DNA of 45,529 nucleotides from Cyclospora cayetanensis (lineage: Eukaryota > Apicomplexa > Conoidasida > Eucoccidiorida > Eimeriidae): the NCBI RefSeq assembly GCF_002999335.1, contig NW_020312199.1, forward strand, positions 1-45,529, given 5' to 3'. The translations under genes were made by a program, and so were the position numbers. This document shows positions 32,927 through 44,474 of the stretch, piece after piece. Numbering within the stretch: position 1 is the first letter of the stretch; every line of letters starts with the position of its first letter. The notes below the pieces were generated by a model. The model saw only the letters and a list, made by a program, of their open reading frames with translations. It made no database searches and was not told where the DNA came from.

Positions 32927-34880
32927 CTAGTTGTGCTCTGATGACTCCCCTGCTGCTGCAGTCTTGCGAGATGCTGCCGCTTCTGAACGGATGATGTCTG
33001 GGGAAGAAGGAGACGTGTGGAAAAAGATGCGGCAGGAGTCGTCTAAAGAACACGTGTAAGGTACACTTGCTGCTGTTTTCAGCGCCTTGCTGCTACTACA
33101 CTGCTGGTGCTGCTGCCTGTGCCGATGCTGCAGCCGCTGCAAGAAAGGGAAGCGAGGATGATCGGACCGCTATCTTGAAGCGGCTACTGAAGAGGGAGCA
33201 ACTAACGGGATCTGCTACAGAAGCAACAGAGAGAGACACACACACACACGCAACAATGCCCACCGCAGCAGCGACCGCAGCAGCAGCTGCAGCAGCAGCA
33301 GCAGCTGTGCAGCGTCAGTACAGGACGGCACAAAACACCGTCCCAAGGAGAGAGAACAGATAAAGGGAGGGAGAGCTTCGTTGCCGCTCAAAAATGCAAA
33401 CAGCTTCTTGGGAATGCTTCTCAAATTAAATCGTAAATTTCCCCCCCCCCCAAACATCCGACACTGGCCACCGTCAGAGCCAGCGGTCCACCGTTGCTGC
33501 TGCTGTTGCTGCCGCCTCGGTGCAGCTTGCGGTGTATCTACACCACACACGGGAACTTCTGTTCATTTCGCCTTGTTTTGCAATTTTAAAAAAGAACAGT
33601 TCTGCGTTTCTTTCCGTGTGAAGTGTGGCGAAACGCGTGTACCGTAGAGAGGCTTTGCCCGTGGTTACCTCCCCCCAAGCACTTCGCGCTGCAGACGTGG
33701 CACAGACTGCTAGGATGCGCAAGGGAGCGGGAGCAGTGCTAAAGCAGCCGCCTCGACGAGTGTCTCTTGGCAAGCTGGTTGTTTTGCGCCACTTTTAGTG
33801 TTTAAGATGCCGAAAAACTGGGGTGGTGTCGCTCCTTGCCGCCACGCGCAATGCTATCCGTACGGGGGGGGCCTCCTGATGCAACTTCACCTCAAGAAAA
33901 AACCTCCAACATCGGCACGGAGAGATGAGAGTTGCCTTGCCCCTGCCGCCTCTTCGCAGCAGTGTATTGCTCACCCAAAGCCTCCCTTTTGTTTTGTTCG
34001 CTGCCATCCAGTAGCGTAAAACTGCCACCAGCACCGCTACTCAGTGCATGTGGCACCTCCCTAGGGATTTTGCCGTTAGAGGGCTGGCGGGATGCATGCC
34101 TTGAGGGAGAGTGCGCTAGTGCTCAGTGTACAGCGAAGCAACAACCTCTAGCCCTCACTAGCAGTGCCATCACACAACGCAGGTGTCTAGTGCTGCAATG
34201 GCACCAAAGGCGTAATCCCCGGCTGCAGCCCAAAAGGCTCGACACCCTCATATATTGAAGACCACCCACCCTAAATTATCGAAGGCCTCATTCAGGCTCT
34301 ATCCAATGAGAAGACCTTTCACTGCGCGACATGCCTCTTCCGAGAGGATGTCAGGCGCACCTCCATCATTGTAGAAGCGGGCTATGCTAAACTCAGCCAC
34401 TTCCTACTGCACCAACCAAAATGATTAGTGAAGAATTGACTGACTGGTTGTCGGTTCGTAGATCGCAATGTTGCGGGCATGGAAGCAAGATGCTTTCTCC
34501 AGCTAGCTGTACATACTCGCTCGGTGTGCCTAGAGGGTAGTGCAGCCACGGGCCCTCTAACTGCCTCTATTTCTTCATGTCAAGATCTCCGAAAACCACG
34601 GGTAGGGCAAAGAGGGAGCTATCTGAGAAAGAACAGTCAAAGACGCTCTACTAACTTCGTGGTAAGGTTGGAGTTATGTCGCCGCCCCCCTCACCCCTCC
34701 CCCAACACAGTGACGCCCAGTCTTAGATCTCCTCGGAGAGACACTAGACTTTGCAGTCCTTACAGAATAATAGGAACGTGTTAAGTGTTTATTCGATTGA
34801 GCCACCTTCTTCACGTCCTTGCCCCCCTCAAGAATTCGACACAGGGGGGGCTACTTTAAGCGCCAACAAGGTTCTCAACA
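32150..34880. other. Intergenic region upstream of ATG4
   Basis: This is the presumed ATG4 promoter and 5' UTR side. It contains CTG tracts at about 32430-32460 and 32890-32932, an (ac)n/(cacaca) run at about 32622-32642, a CAG tract at about 33265-33305 and a poly-C run near 33440. From about 33650 the repeats stop and the sequence becomes ordinary. Open frames here are short and match no family I know. Confidence 0.5.
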
Positions 34881-36291
34881 AATCTGGAGAACTTTAAAAC
34901 TTTTTTTGGAAGCCAATGTTGACATATTTGTGCCGCCTACAGCTTTTCGGAAATTTAACGAGTAAGCAAGAGCACTGGTGCGTGTTCGAGGTGTCAGGTG
35001 GTCCTAGCTACCTACCTGGCCGCAAGTTACTTCGCCGTCACAGTCTGGTGTATTTCACAGAGCCACCCCATCTACCAGGACCAAAGCTCCAGGCTCGAAG
35101 CACATCCCCCAACGCCGCCTATCAAATTAGGTGTTTAGTTTTTTGAGCTGTGCGCATATACTCCTGTGCACTGTCCAGCTATTCTGTGATTTTTTTCGAG
35201 TCGGTACGGCTGGCTGCCGACCCCAGATCATCAGGCCCCCGGCGATTTTGAAGAGGGAGGGACACTTTAGTGTAAACCAGGAATGCGGGAAGCAAAGAGT
35301 AAACACGCGCAGTGTTGGAATATAGGCTACTCAGTACAATGAGGAAAACCATGCCAAGAAATTTGTGCTTTTTGGTGAACAATAAGCCGCAAAAAAATGC
35401 AAATGGATGCGCTTGGCGTTCTCTATGTGCCTATCCGCCTCATGGTGTCTCGCAGCAATCGCATTCTAGTAAATGTGTAGACGGATCATACAAGTGCCCA
35501 GAAAGCAGTAATGGACTTCAAATCCGCTGAAACTAGCTGGGATAAGGTAAGAGTAATTGAGAGACTTGGTGCGCACGAACTAACGAGGCGAGAGATGAAA
35601 GGGGCATATTTTCTAATGCTGTCGGTCAACAAACAAAGCAGATGCTATCGTAAATCTTCATACCCAGCAGTCCAAAAGCAAAAGCCATGTTTTAATCATT
35701 TTAAACCTTGCAGTAGCCTGAAAAGTCTGCGAGCTTCCGGGTTGATCAGAACAGCGCAGCTTCGGCTGTTGACAATCTACACATAAAAATGCATACCCCT
35801 GTGCCTCTGGACGCATACAAGGCCACCAGAGGAATCATGAGACCATTTTTCAACTGTTGTGTGAATCTTACGTTGGCTCGAAAGAACCTGAGCCTGTACT
35901 TTGCGCAAAACGGCATTGCAGGATGATGTCGGGATGTACAAGCGACACTGTCCCTGGAGTGTCTTGAAGATCACAGCAAGTCATGCTCGACATAATAGTG
36001 ATCACCCCTTTTCCGTTCTGGCTTCTGGAAGCGGTAGCGGGTGCATGCGTGTCAGCAGCACAAGGCTAACACAATGTTGATCGAAACCGTTGGTCATCAC
36101 AGATAAGAGTAGCACAAAAGGGAATGCTGAGGCGTCGCGCAAACGCGCTGACGACCATGTTGGTGATGCCCCTTCTACATTTCACGGGAGTTTCTCCCTA
36201 CACGAGGCGCCTAAGCGTGAAAAATATCTATGGAGTTGTCAACTTGCTCAAAACTATGCTAAAGTAAACTGAAGGCTGATGGTTAAGCTAA

Positions 36292-37170
36292 TCAGCGCAC
36301 ATATAAATAGTACAGGCAATTTTCTAGGTCCCACCGGAATACATAAGGTCCTTTTGCCCGCATTAGGTACGACTGATCAAATTCGGTGAAATAACAAAGA
36401 TAAAAAGCAAGTATTTGGGGCTTAGGAAAAGCAATAACTTTTCGGGAAAAACTACCACCGATCATCATCTTGTAAGCACCGGGTCTTAGGTAACATTGTC
36501 GCTCATAATAGGGCAGCGCGAGCACTGGAGGGGTTGGAAGGCAGCAGACATGAGTCCTCGCTGAGGCGTCAGCCTTTCTTGTCCAGATCGCGGACTGCGC
36601 GCTTTCATGATAAAATTAGTCAACCGAGCAGCTATCTCGACCACCCCAGAAATGGAATTTCGGTGATACGATGCAAGCCCTCAGAACTTCGCAACAACCT
36701 GGCGAGTACGTGAAGGGCAGAGTAACGCGGCAGTATTTGACTCAATTCGAGCCGGCTAAAAGCAAAGCGCTAATAAAACAATTGCTCTCAGGTAAAACGA
36801 ACACTCTCTTGCCTTTGCAAACCACTGCTTGCCCTGCAACAGCTTAAGCGCATTCCCGAGTATGCTGTTGGTGCCCTTGAAGGTTTTAGCTGGATAACAA
36901 CTCTCCGTCTATGTAGACAGCCATGCAAATTCCTGTGGATAGGCTCGAATGAATCCCGAGTGACTGGACATTGCAGTATAGCTAGGGCATTTGCAGTGCC
37001 ATTTGGGGGTACTTGAAGTGGTGAGTTTACATGTCGAGCGCCCTTTTGTGCGTATCATCGAAGTGACTAGAGCTTTGTGTGTGAGCATCTGTAAAGACAG
37101 GGGTCGCATTAATGTTCGATCATACGTCGCCCTCCGTCGCTTCTCCGTACCAGCACCACGTCGCACCAAA
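36292..37170 (-). pseudogene. Reverse transcriptase / RNase H relic
   Basis: On the minus strand, AVYIDGELLS (36904-36915 for YIDG) matches the VYIDDILIYS catalytic box of Ty3/gypsy RT with the second Asp lost. Downstream, about 36790-36880, is LKLLQGKQWFAKARECSFY, like the LRENKLYAKLSKCEF stretch. About 36680-36602 has GLASYHRNSIS then AARLTNFIMKA, like the FLGL..YYRRFI...APLT.L block. The 36525-36292 frame has LALPYYERQCYLRPGAYK, like the PDFERPFVLRTDAS start of RNase H. Frame changes and stops between these blocks mean it is not functional. Confidence 0.65.
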
Positions 37171-37738
37171 GAGGCTGCTCGATTCCTATACTTTGCCTGC
37201 TTCCAACAACCATTCGGCTACCGCCCAATCTTCTCTTCATGGTGTGAAGGCTTCCAATACTGCGGAACACAGATTGAGGATCGCTCAGGGATTAAGTTAA
37301 TACGGTGCACTGAACAATCAACAGGTAGCCAGCCTGCTGGTAGCTCGTCATTATTTAGCAACTTTGTGTTATCCTTTACGGTGCCATTCCAACTGTTTCA
37401 CGGCCGACAATTTAAATGGATCATCTAGAAGCAACCTGTTGCAGAGCTACTGGAACGAGATGCATACTCATAGCTGCCTTCTCCCACCGCCTTGCTGATC
37501 CGTCAGCATGAAGACTCTGCCACACCGTGTCGAGCTACCGAACACAGCCCCCTGGCCATAAAAGGGAATGAGCGTTATTAAGGTAGTCAGGAGATGCTTT
37601 TCTAACGCTTCCTGGAGCATTGCTCTCTACGTTTGCACCTGTAGCAGCATGCACACCGTCCAGTGGGTCATCCATGGCAAACCTGTGATAATGCCGAAAA
37701 AGTGAAAAATGGATCAACACTGACGCCAGTATAGGTGA

Positions 37739-38080
37739 TTATCTCGACTGGAGCTGACTTAAAGTGTCGTCTAACCGCCGGCACCTTGCAAATTCTTGCG
37801 TTCTGCCACCGTTAATCAGCCGGAGCCATAGGACCCGCGCCGACGCATGAACCGGAAGACTGCACTTCTGCGCTGCCTTTTCGGACAAAATATCCACTTT
37901 GCCTTCCATGCAAAGCTCTACCAGTTCTCGACCAGTAACATGAGCTCGAGTGTATCGACACAACGTTGACCTGTGGTGAGATCTCCATCGTGGATCCTCT
38001 GTAGCGCCTTTCACTGCGTCGCCGCATGCGCGGAGACTACTCTGTTTTCCTGATGTGCCGCCTATGCTTGCCAAGCACAC
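37739..38080 (-). pseudogene. Retroelement protease-like relic
   Basis: It sits between the gag zinc knuckle and the RT motifs on the minus strand. The frame includes VTGRELVELCMEGKVDILSE then KAAQKCSLPV, which resembles the segment of retroviral-type aspartic proteases around and after the DTGA box (ISEK.A.K..LPV). The DTGA active-site sequence itself is not visible, so the assignment rests mainly on position. Confidence 0.4.
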
Positions 38081-38123
38081 TGCTTTACTGGCACCTAGTC
38101 CTGTTGTACAAGGTTTTTTGACT

Positions 38124-38815
38124 TCACACGCACTTGCAGTTCCGGACTATGCGACCTAATTTCCCACAAGAAAAACAGATGAGTTGTTGGGGTGGGGGTG
38201 TTTGGGGTTGCTCAAGGGCACATGTTGCCTTTGGCTGTCTTTTCTCCTTTGCCGTAGACTCTAGGCTTGAGGGAACTGGCACAGATCCGACTTCCGCAGG
38301 TTCTGGATCCCGACATGGCTCTGTCTTCTGAGCCAAAGACGTAGGAGTTGAGCTTGTTTGTTCCTGGAACCAAAAGCAGTCCAGCATTTGTGTAAGCCAC
38401 ACCTGTCGCTTGTTTACTGGGTCGGTCGCTGGCTAGCCTACAGCCACCTGACGTAACACTTCGGGTGCACCGGAGATTAACCAGTTGTAAAGCAGCTCTT
38501 GTTCTAGGCTGGGACGTTCACGAGACACAACTCCGTATACCTCCGTATACCAATCTACTGTTGACTTCCTCTGCTTTAGCTCTCTTAGTATTTCCAAATC
38601 TAGTTGTTGAGTTGACCTTCGCACAAACCGATTTAAGGGTTGCATGAAGGCTGCAACTGAGGTGCTACATGCAGGCAGCACCTTTGAAGCATGTCTCCAT
38701 TGGATAGACATTCAGCTGGGAAAGCTATTTTTCCCTCATCTGGGGGCACAACGCAAGGGGCATCTTCGAAGGCTGCTTGGATCTTTGAGTACTTGCCCAT
38801 AGTTGCAGCCGTCAT
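38124..38815 (-). pseudogene. Retroelement Gag relic with altered zinc knuckle
   Basis: Three partial frames on the minus strand. 38711-38433 has LDLEILRELKQRKSTVDWY and ELLYNWLISGAPEVLRQVAV, typical of Ty3/gypsy capsid segments (LKQ..S..EY...F and FL.GL.PEL). 38402-38124 ends with CFSCGKLGRIVRNC, a CX2CX4HX4C knuckle in which the His position is Arg. Frame breaks lie between the parts. Confidence 0.65.
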
Positions 38816-38899
38816 ACTTTTCCGTTTGGCGTAACCACTTCGACGAATCCATGAAGATTTAACCGGCTAAAAGATCATGCCTTGACCAGCTGCTGAGGT

Positions 38900-40925
38900 G
38901 CGCCGGAGCCATGCTAACCATTACTGTATCGTTCCAAATTAAATAGATGGCACTCCCGAAGGAGGCCATCCTATACATTAACATGGGTTTGGACATGCGC
39001 CCTTGCTGCCCCAATAAGGCGTTTTGCTACCGTCAACTTCCATTGCCAAAGGTGTGCTTCCTCTCGTAGTGTTGCCGAAGAAATCAAATAGATAACTTAG
39101 CAATAAGCTTACTGAAAGCAAATAACCTGTTGGAGGAAATCCTGACAGCCCAATGTTTTGAGAGACAATGGATAAAAGTTGAACAGCTCAATCGGACCGT
39201 GGGATGCTGGCGACCGGAAAGTTCCACTTTCAGGTTTCTGTCACGAGACACCTGACTTCTGATTCAACAAGAACTTAAATGAGCGTTATTGAGTGCTTCT
39301 TAAAAGAGCCCATTCCTTCCTTATGCTCCTCAGAGTTTCCATATGGGCGGGGAGAAGGTTATCTAGCGTGGTGCCCGTGCCTGCACCCTCTAGGTACTAG
39401 AAGCATTCACAGCTAGTTGCAAAGAGCATCTGGAGCGAATGCACACACAATTGCTTCCTCTTGTGCGGGGCCGAATTCGATAAAGGAATAAGATGTAGGA
39501 ATAAGAAAGCCACTAGGTTATAGCGAAATAGTAAGTGGAATGGTAGGAAGTGATTAGGTGAGGCTTGGGCTGGTGCACAAACGACCGCTGGAATAAGCAT
39601 CCAAGATTACTGCGCACAGTCTGGAAGAATCCTGCGCTTTTGTCCGTGAAGCACCCTCCGTTCCGTAAACAGTATTCGATGCACTGTTTGTGCGTTACTG
39701 TTAGGGTGCTCTCGCATCCATGTCGAGCCTTCACCAAGCCCTGTGTTACAGGGGTCTCGTCCAGGCGCAAACGTGGACTACTTCGATTTGCGTGCATGAT
39801 TGCACAGAGAGAAAAACGAGCTAACCAGTCACATTGCGGCTTGGTATGGTTTCCTTTTGAGCTCAGATAAGACCTTTCGGCCTTACTGCAAGTGGTTTGG
39901 GCAGGCAAGCGCTAATCCTGGGAGCGACTGGGCAAGTTTTCCCAGATCGATTACAACATCGAGGGGGTGCAAAAAACAGCGTACGGAGATCCTGCTCGCG
40001 CATAACTCATGCAGGTGTCGGGGGGCCTTTTCGTTCAGTGTATACAACAGGCTTCAGTGTATACAATAGGCTCTGGCGGCTGTAGGCCAAGCGTTACAGC
40101 TAGCTCCCCTAGGGGGAACGTTCTAGGGTTCGAGGCGCAATGTGCTGCAAAGGGTAACCCATAGACTGCTGCCTGCGCTGCCAAAGCGCGTGTCTTGCGT
40201 TGGATCCATAGGGGGCTCCCCACCTGAGGAATCGGAATAGCAGAATGCATAGAGGACACCGGGTACAGTCAATTCGCGCACCCAGACTCCAACGCTCTAA
40301 AAAGCCGACTATTTATGACCATTCCTCCCCGAGACTACGAGCGCTTCAACGTATCAGGGGTAGGATCGGTTTTTCGTCATGCGAGTCGGTCCTTTCACGG
40401 TGTGTGTGTGTGTGTGCATAGAGACGCAACAGAGCACACTACCCGCAGGCGCAGCGAAAACCCACTCCTAAAGGTTGTATTCAAGATTGGGGCATCTATG
40501 CTCGGCGAAACTGGCATTTTCTAGGCACAGAAGGCGCTATGTAGAGGGGGCCCCTCTGTATCAGGGGGCCCCCCAGGGAGTTCTTTAGTGCGGCGGGGGC
40601 GGGTGCTGCGGCATAAATTACATTGATCCTTATGATTTTAGGACCCCTAAGCTCATAAATACTTGCAAAAGGCAGCGCTGCAGCTCAGAGTTCAGAGGTT
40701 TCGCTTCTGACGTTTTCGACGCGCTGTCGTGACACTCCAACGGCGGCACTAGCAGCAGCGGGGGTCGCTAATCCTGCCGTGCTGGGCTATGCGCCTCAGC
40801 TACACACAGCCGTACTGACGCTTAGGAGGCAGTAGAGCGTCCTGAGGGGAACTGACCATCGTGGAAACGGTGGAAGGAGCAGAAAGAAGACAGGTTGTTA
40901 CCGTCGTGAGGCTCCATCATTAGGC
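38900..40925. other. Non-repetitive spacer upstream of the MINDY gene
   Basis: No supported gene. It could hold the 5' LTR and leader of the degraded retroelement on its left side and the promoter of the deubiquitinase gene on its right side. The left part is free of trinucleotide repeats; a short (gt)n lies at about 40400-40415, and a tandem cttcagtgtatacaa duplication at about 40034-40070. Confidence 0.45.
40543..40576. repeat. GGGGGCCCC inverted repeats
   Basis: Two GC-only palindromes separated by a short tctgtatca spacer: agagggggcccctct and agggggcccccc. They can pair internally or with each other as a hairpin. A similar pair is at 22757-22783 in the Gln-rich gene. Confidence 0.8.
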
Positions 40926-43246
40926 ATGTCTGTACATTCTGCTCAAGAGGCTGCAGCGGGAGCTGCAGCGGAAGCTGCAGGAAAAAGCACAGCAGCAACA
41001 GTGCTGCCCTCTCCCCCTGCGCCTCAGCCTGCGTGCTGTGCACTTGCCCCCCCGCTGCTCAAGGAAGCTGCACCTTCTCAGCAGCGGCAGCAGCAACAAG
41101 AACCACAGCGAAAGCAGCAGCATCCCCGCGAAGAGGAGCGGCAACAGCTGCTGCTCTTGCAGCCAGAAGAGAAGCACCAGTCCTTGAGCGCAACAAAAGG
41201 TCCCCCCGCACACACTGCGGGAGAAGCTTCACAGGCAGTGTCGCAGACAGAAGCAGCGGCAGCAGGCACCCCTCCGCAAGCCCCCTTTGGAGCCGAAGAA
41301 GGAGCAGTGCAGACTGCAACTACAGAAATGCCTCCTCCTGTTCGAAGTGGAGCAAGCCAAGATGCAGCATCAGACGCTGCGGCAGCAGCAGAAGCTGCAG
41401 CGCGCGCAGCTTCAGAGGCTGAAGAAACAAGCGCAGCACAAGGTGGAAGCGTTGATAGAGCAGCTGCACACGCAAGCAGTCCTGCCTACACGAAAGTCGA
41501 GGCGGGAGTTGTGGACGAGGCTGCAAACGGAGGAGGCTCTGCAGCGGCAGAAGGGGTACATGTTGCAGGCACACAAGCGGCGTCAGAAGTCGAAGGATTG
41601 GAAAGACTTGCACCATCGTTGCCTCCAGCAGCAACAGACAAAGCGAAGACGGCCATAGGACGGCGCGCGGGAGAAGCAGAAGCAGAACCATCGGCTGCGT
41701 TCTCAACCCCTCAGCTGCGCGTATGTTCACATGGCTGCGCAAAGTCGCCAGTCAGAAACAGTCTCGGGAAAGAAATCTCCGAATGTTTCCCGTGCGAGGC
41801 GTCAACAGGGCACCTTTCTTCTCATCCAGCAGCCGTGGAGGCAGCCATGCAAGCCGCGCAAGCGGCTTCCGTCGCGCCAGCAGAAGCAGATTCAGAAACA
41901 GCAGCAAAAGCAGAAGCAGAAACGGCAGCAGCAGACGCATCAGAAGAAGCAAAGGCAGAAATTGCACCAACAGAAACTGCACCAACAGAAACTGCACCAA
42001 CAGAAACAGCACCAACAGAAACAGCACCAACAGAAACGGCACCAACAGAAACTGCACCAACAGAAACTGCACCAACAGAAACTGCCCCAATACGCGAGAA
42101 GGAAGAGCAGGAGGCTGAAGAAGAAGCGGAGTGGTTCCTTCTGAAGTCGATCAAGGTGTTTGGAGGCGTTCAGCATATTTTGCTGCAGAGTCGCAACGGC
42201 GCTTGCCCCCTTCTTGCCATAGCCAACGCATTGATCCTCAAGGGGAAATTACAATTGCCTCATCGGCAACAAGACAAGCGGCAGCAACAGGATGACGAGG
42301 CTGAGGAGCTGCAGCGCATCAGCAGCAGCGAGCTCTTGCAGTATCTGTCTGAGTTTCTCTTGCTTCAGCATGCTGAGTGCACACAAGATCCAGAAGCTCT
42401 CGCTTTCACGATCAACGATGCAAGCGCCGCTGCTGCTGCCGCTGCCACTGCTGCTGCTTAAGCCGCCTCGAGAGCATGTTTTTTCATGTTTGTGCATTCT
42501 TGAGTGTGCTTATTTGTGTGCATGTGGATGTGTATTTGTGTATCCTTGCTTGCGTCCTCTCTCCTCAGTGTGAACGCATGCGTCTTCTCCGACTGTTCGC
42601 TGCTATAGCGCCACTCTGCTGTGCTGCTGCTGCTAATTTTGCTGCATCTGCATCTAATAATAAGTTCGCCAGTAGGCCGCCACTACGGCATGCGTGCCTG
42701 TTGATGCAAGGAGAAGGAAGGTTGGGAAAAGCTGCGCAGCGAATGGGTGTGTGTGTGTGTGTCTGTGCTTCGAGAGGCAGTCGTTGCTGCGTGGTTGCTG
42801 CTCACCACGCGGTGTTTCTCTACACGCTTGCGTGTGTATATTATTTTCTCTCTGTGCAGGCAATGGATTTGTTGCCCTCGCTGCTGCAAGGACTGGATCT
42901 GAACGTCCACTTCAGCGCCATTGATGCCTTCGAGTTCACGCGGGCTGTTTCGCTTTTTGATGCCTTCGGCTTGCGACTGCTTCACGGCTGGAGACCTCTT
43001 CGAGACAAGGCACATCGTCGGAAAGCGGAGGCGTCTGCAGTTGTGGGTGCGTCGTCTGCTGTTGAGGCTGCGTGTGGAGCTGAGGCAGCTCCCGCTTCTC
43101 TTGGAAACGTTCCCGCTGAGACAGCATGCGGGGAAGAGGAATTCAAGAGCGGGGAGCAGCGTACGCAGCAGACGTCGGCGAGTCCACTAACTGCAGCTGC
43201 CGCTGTCGTGCAGCAGCAACAGCAGCAGCAGCAACAGCAGCAGCAA

Positions 43247-43294
<48 letters not shown>

Positions 43295-44474
43295 CAACAG
43301 CGCTTCTTGTGGGGACGTAAGGATCGTGATTCAGAGAGATCGTCTCCTGTCTGTGGGCACCCCCACCCCGCCGTTGTCAACGCTGACGAGGTAATCTCGA
43401 AGCAGCCATCTTGCCGCTGCAGCGCTTGCGTGCTGGAGACGCTGAACTACAACCAGCTGGCAGAACGGTCGGTGATGTACAGACACCTCCTGGAGCTCAT
43501 GCAGCGGACTGAAGACGGTGCCTTCTTGCTGCGCCTGTTGCAGCAAGGCGAGCTGCAGCAGGGGCAGCTGCAGGAAATACTGCAGCAACAGGAAGACGTC
43601 TTTCGGGAGCAGCAGCAACAGCAAGAAGAAGAAGGGGGTACTCACTCAAACCAACCCCTGCACAGCAGCCTCGAGCTGACTTTGGATGCAGCCGCAAGAG
43701 CCGCATTGCTGTTTGAAGGACCCTTGTACGAAGAGTTTCTGAGATCTTCGCCTTCGCAACTGACCTCAAGAGGCATCGAAGAGCTGCGGCAAGGCTACAC
43801 CCCAGCAACAGCAGCAGCAACAGCAGCAGCAACAGCAGCAGGAGAGGGAGAAGAGGGAGAAGGACTGTCGGCTGCGGCTGTTGCGTTGCCTGTCGGCGTT
43901 CCTTGTGTTTTATTCCGCAACAATCATTTTAGCGTCATTGTTCGCTATCCGGATCCTACAGCAAAGCCCACCCGCTCGCGCAAGCAGCAGCAACAAAAGC
44001 AGCAGCAGTGGGAAGAAGGAGACGACGCATGCGGCTCGGAGGATTATTATGCGCTGCAGCAGCTGCTGCTGCAGCAGGAGTCAGAGACAATGGCGGTGTA
44101 CTGTCTTTGTACAGACGTTGCCTTTGCGGAGGAGTCAAGAGTAGTGTGGGAAATGATCCAGGATGTTAGGGGAGATAATCCATTTTGTGACGGTTCCTTC
44201 GTCCCTCTCAATGAGCAGGTAAGGGCTTTTGCTACTCGCCAATGTCAAAAAGGCTTTCACTACTTGCCGATGTCTGTCTGTCTGTATGTATGCATGTATA
44301 TATGTCACTCTGTCTCTTTCTGAGTGCTCTTTGCCTCGGCTCGAGGACTGCAGCCTTTTCCAGTCTGCACGATATCTGCTGCTGGCGCTAATGTCGGTAC
44401 AGGTGCAGCATGAAGCCATCCCATACCGACCATCCCGTGCTCCCTACGAAGACACAACTCCCTCGCAGTTCCCT
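40926..44474 (+). CDS. MINDY/FAM63-family deubiquitinase, possibly continuing past the last visible exon
   Basis: Exons 40926-42419, 42860-44218 and 44403-44474, all phase 0, give 975 residues up to the last donor (ttccct|gtaagc); a further exon should follow but was not located. MINDY enzymes are cysteine proteases that trim K48-linked ubiquitin chains. Conserved blocks: [20 protein letters not shown] then [15 protein letters not shown], with the catalytic Cys at about 427 and the oxyanion Gln at about 421, six residues before it as in human MINDY1; [68 protein letters not shown] with the catalytic His at about 854; and [19 protein letters not shown]. The roughly 400-residue Ala/Glu-rich N-terminus contains a PTETA repeat. 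Within the domain a long polyGln run and Gln-rich loops are inserted, so Cys and His are about 427 residues apart rather than about 180. ATG 40926 is the first Met of the long frame. Catalytic residues are intact. MINDY-1/2-like is the best fit. Confidence 0.88.
41963..42092 (+). repeat. 15-bp repeat encoding Pro-Thr-Glu-Thr-Ala
   Basis: Eight head-to-tail copies of accaacagaaactgc with acagc/acggc variants, giving PTETA units just upstream of the MINDY catalytic domain. Confidence 0.95.
42420..42859 (+). other. GC-AG intron of the MINDY gene
   Basis: The upstream exon frame reaches ...FTIND and then an Ala run with a stop at 42459-42461. No GT donor occurs between the end of the conserved block and that stop. 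The sequence gat|gcaagc at 42420 is a standard GC-type donor (GCAAG), and ctctctgtgcag|gca at 42860 is a strong acceptor. The join gives [12 protein letters not shown], matching VDDAMTVLPKL of human MINDY1. The intron has a (gt)n run at about 42747-42763. Confidence 0.7.
43210..43302 (+). repeat. PolyGln tract in the MINDY domain
   Basis: About 30 consecutive Gln codons, mostly CAG with interspersed CAA, between LLHGW and YNQLAERS of the deubiquitinase. Confidence 0.95.

Larger units (their letters stand above)
34890..38900 (-). mobile_element. Degenerate Ty3/gypsy-type retrotransposon
   Basis: In minus-strand order, gag-like segments (38815-38124), a protease-like segment (38080-37739), reverse transcriptase motifs (about 37170-36600), RNase H-like motifs (36525-36292) and a weak integrase-end-like match near 35100-35060 appear in the gag-pol order of Ty3/gypsy elements. 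No frame is intact; motifs jump between frames and stops interrupt them. I could not find the flanking LTRs by eye, so the ends given are only those of the recognisable domains. The repeat-free composition contrasts with the host genes. Chromovirus-like elements are known in Eimeria, and this is probably an old copy of one. Confidence 0.65.

Noticed and set aside
34890..38900. Intact retrotransposon
   Set aside because: Frames are broken throughout, the RT and zinc-knuckle key residues are changed, and no LTR pair was found.
42377..42859. Coding continuation of the second MINDY exon upstream of 42860
   Set aside because: The upstream open frame is Cys/Val-rich intron-like sequence with a GT microsatellite; the acceptor at 42859 joins the conserved halves exactly.
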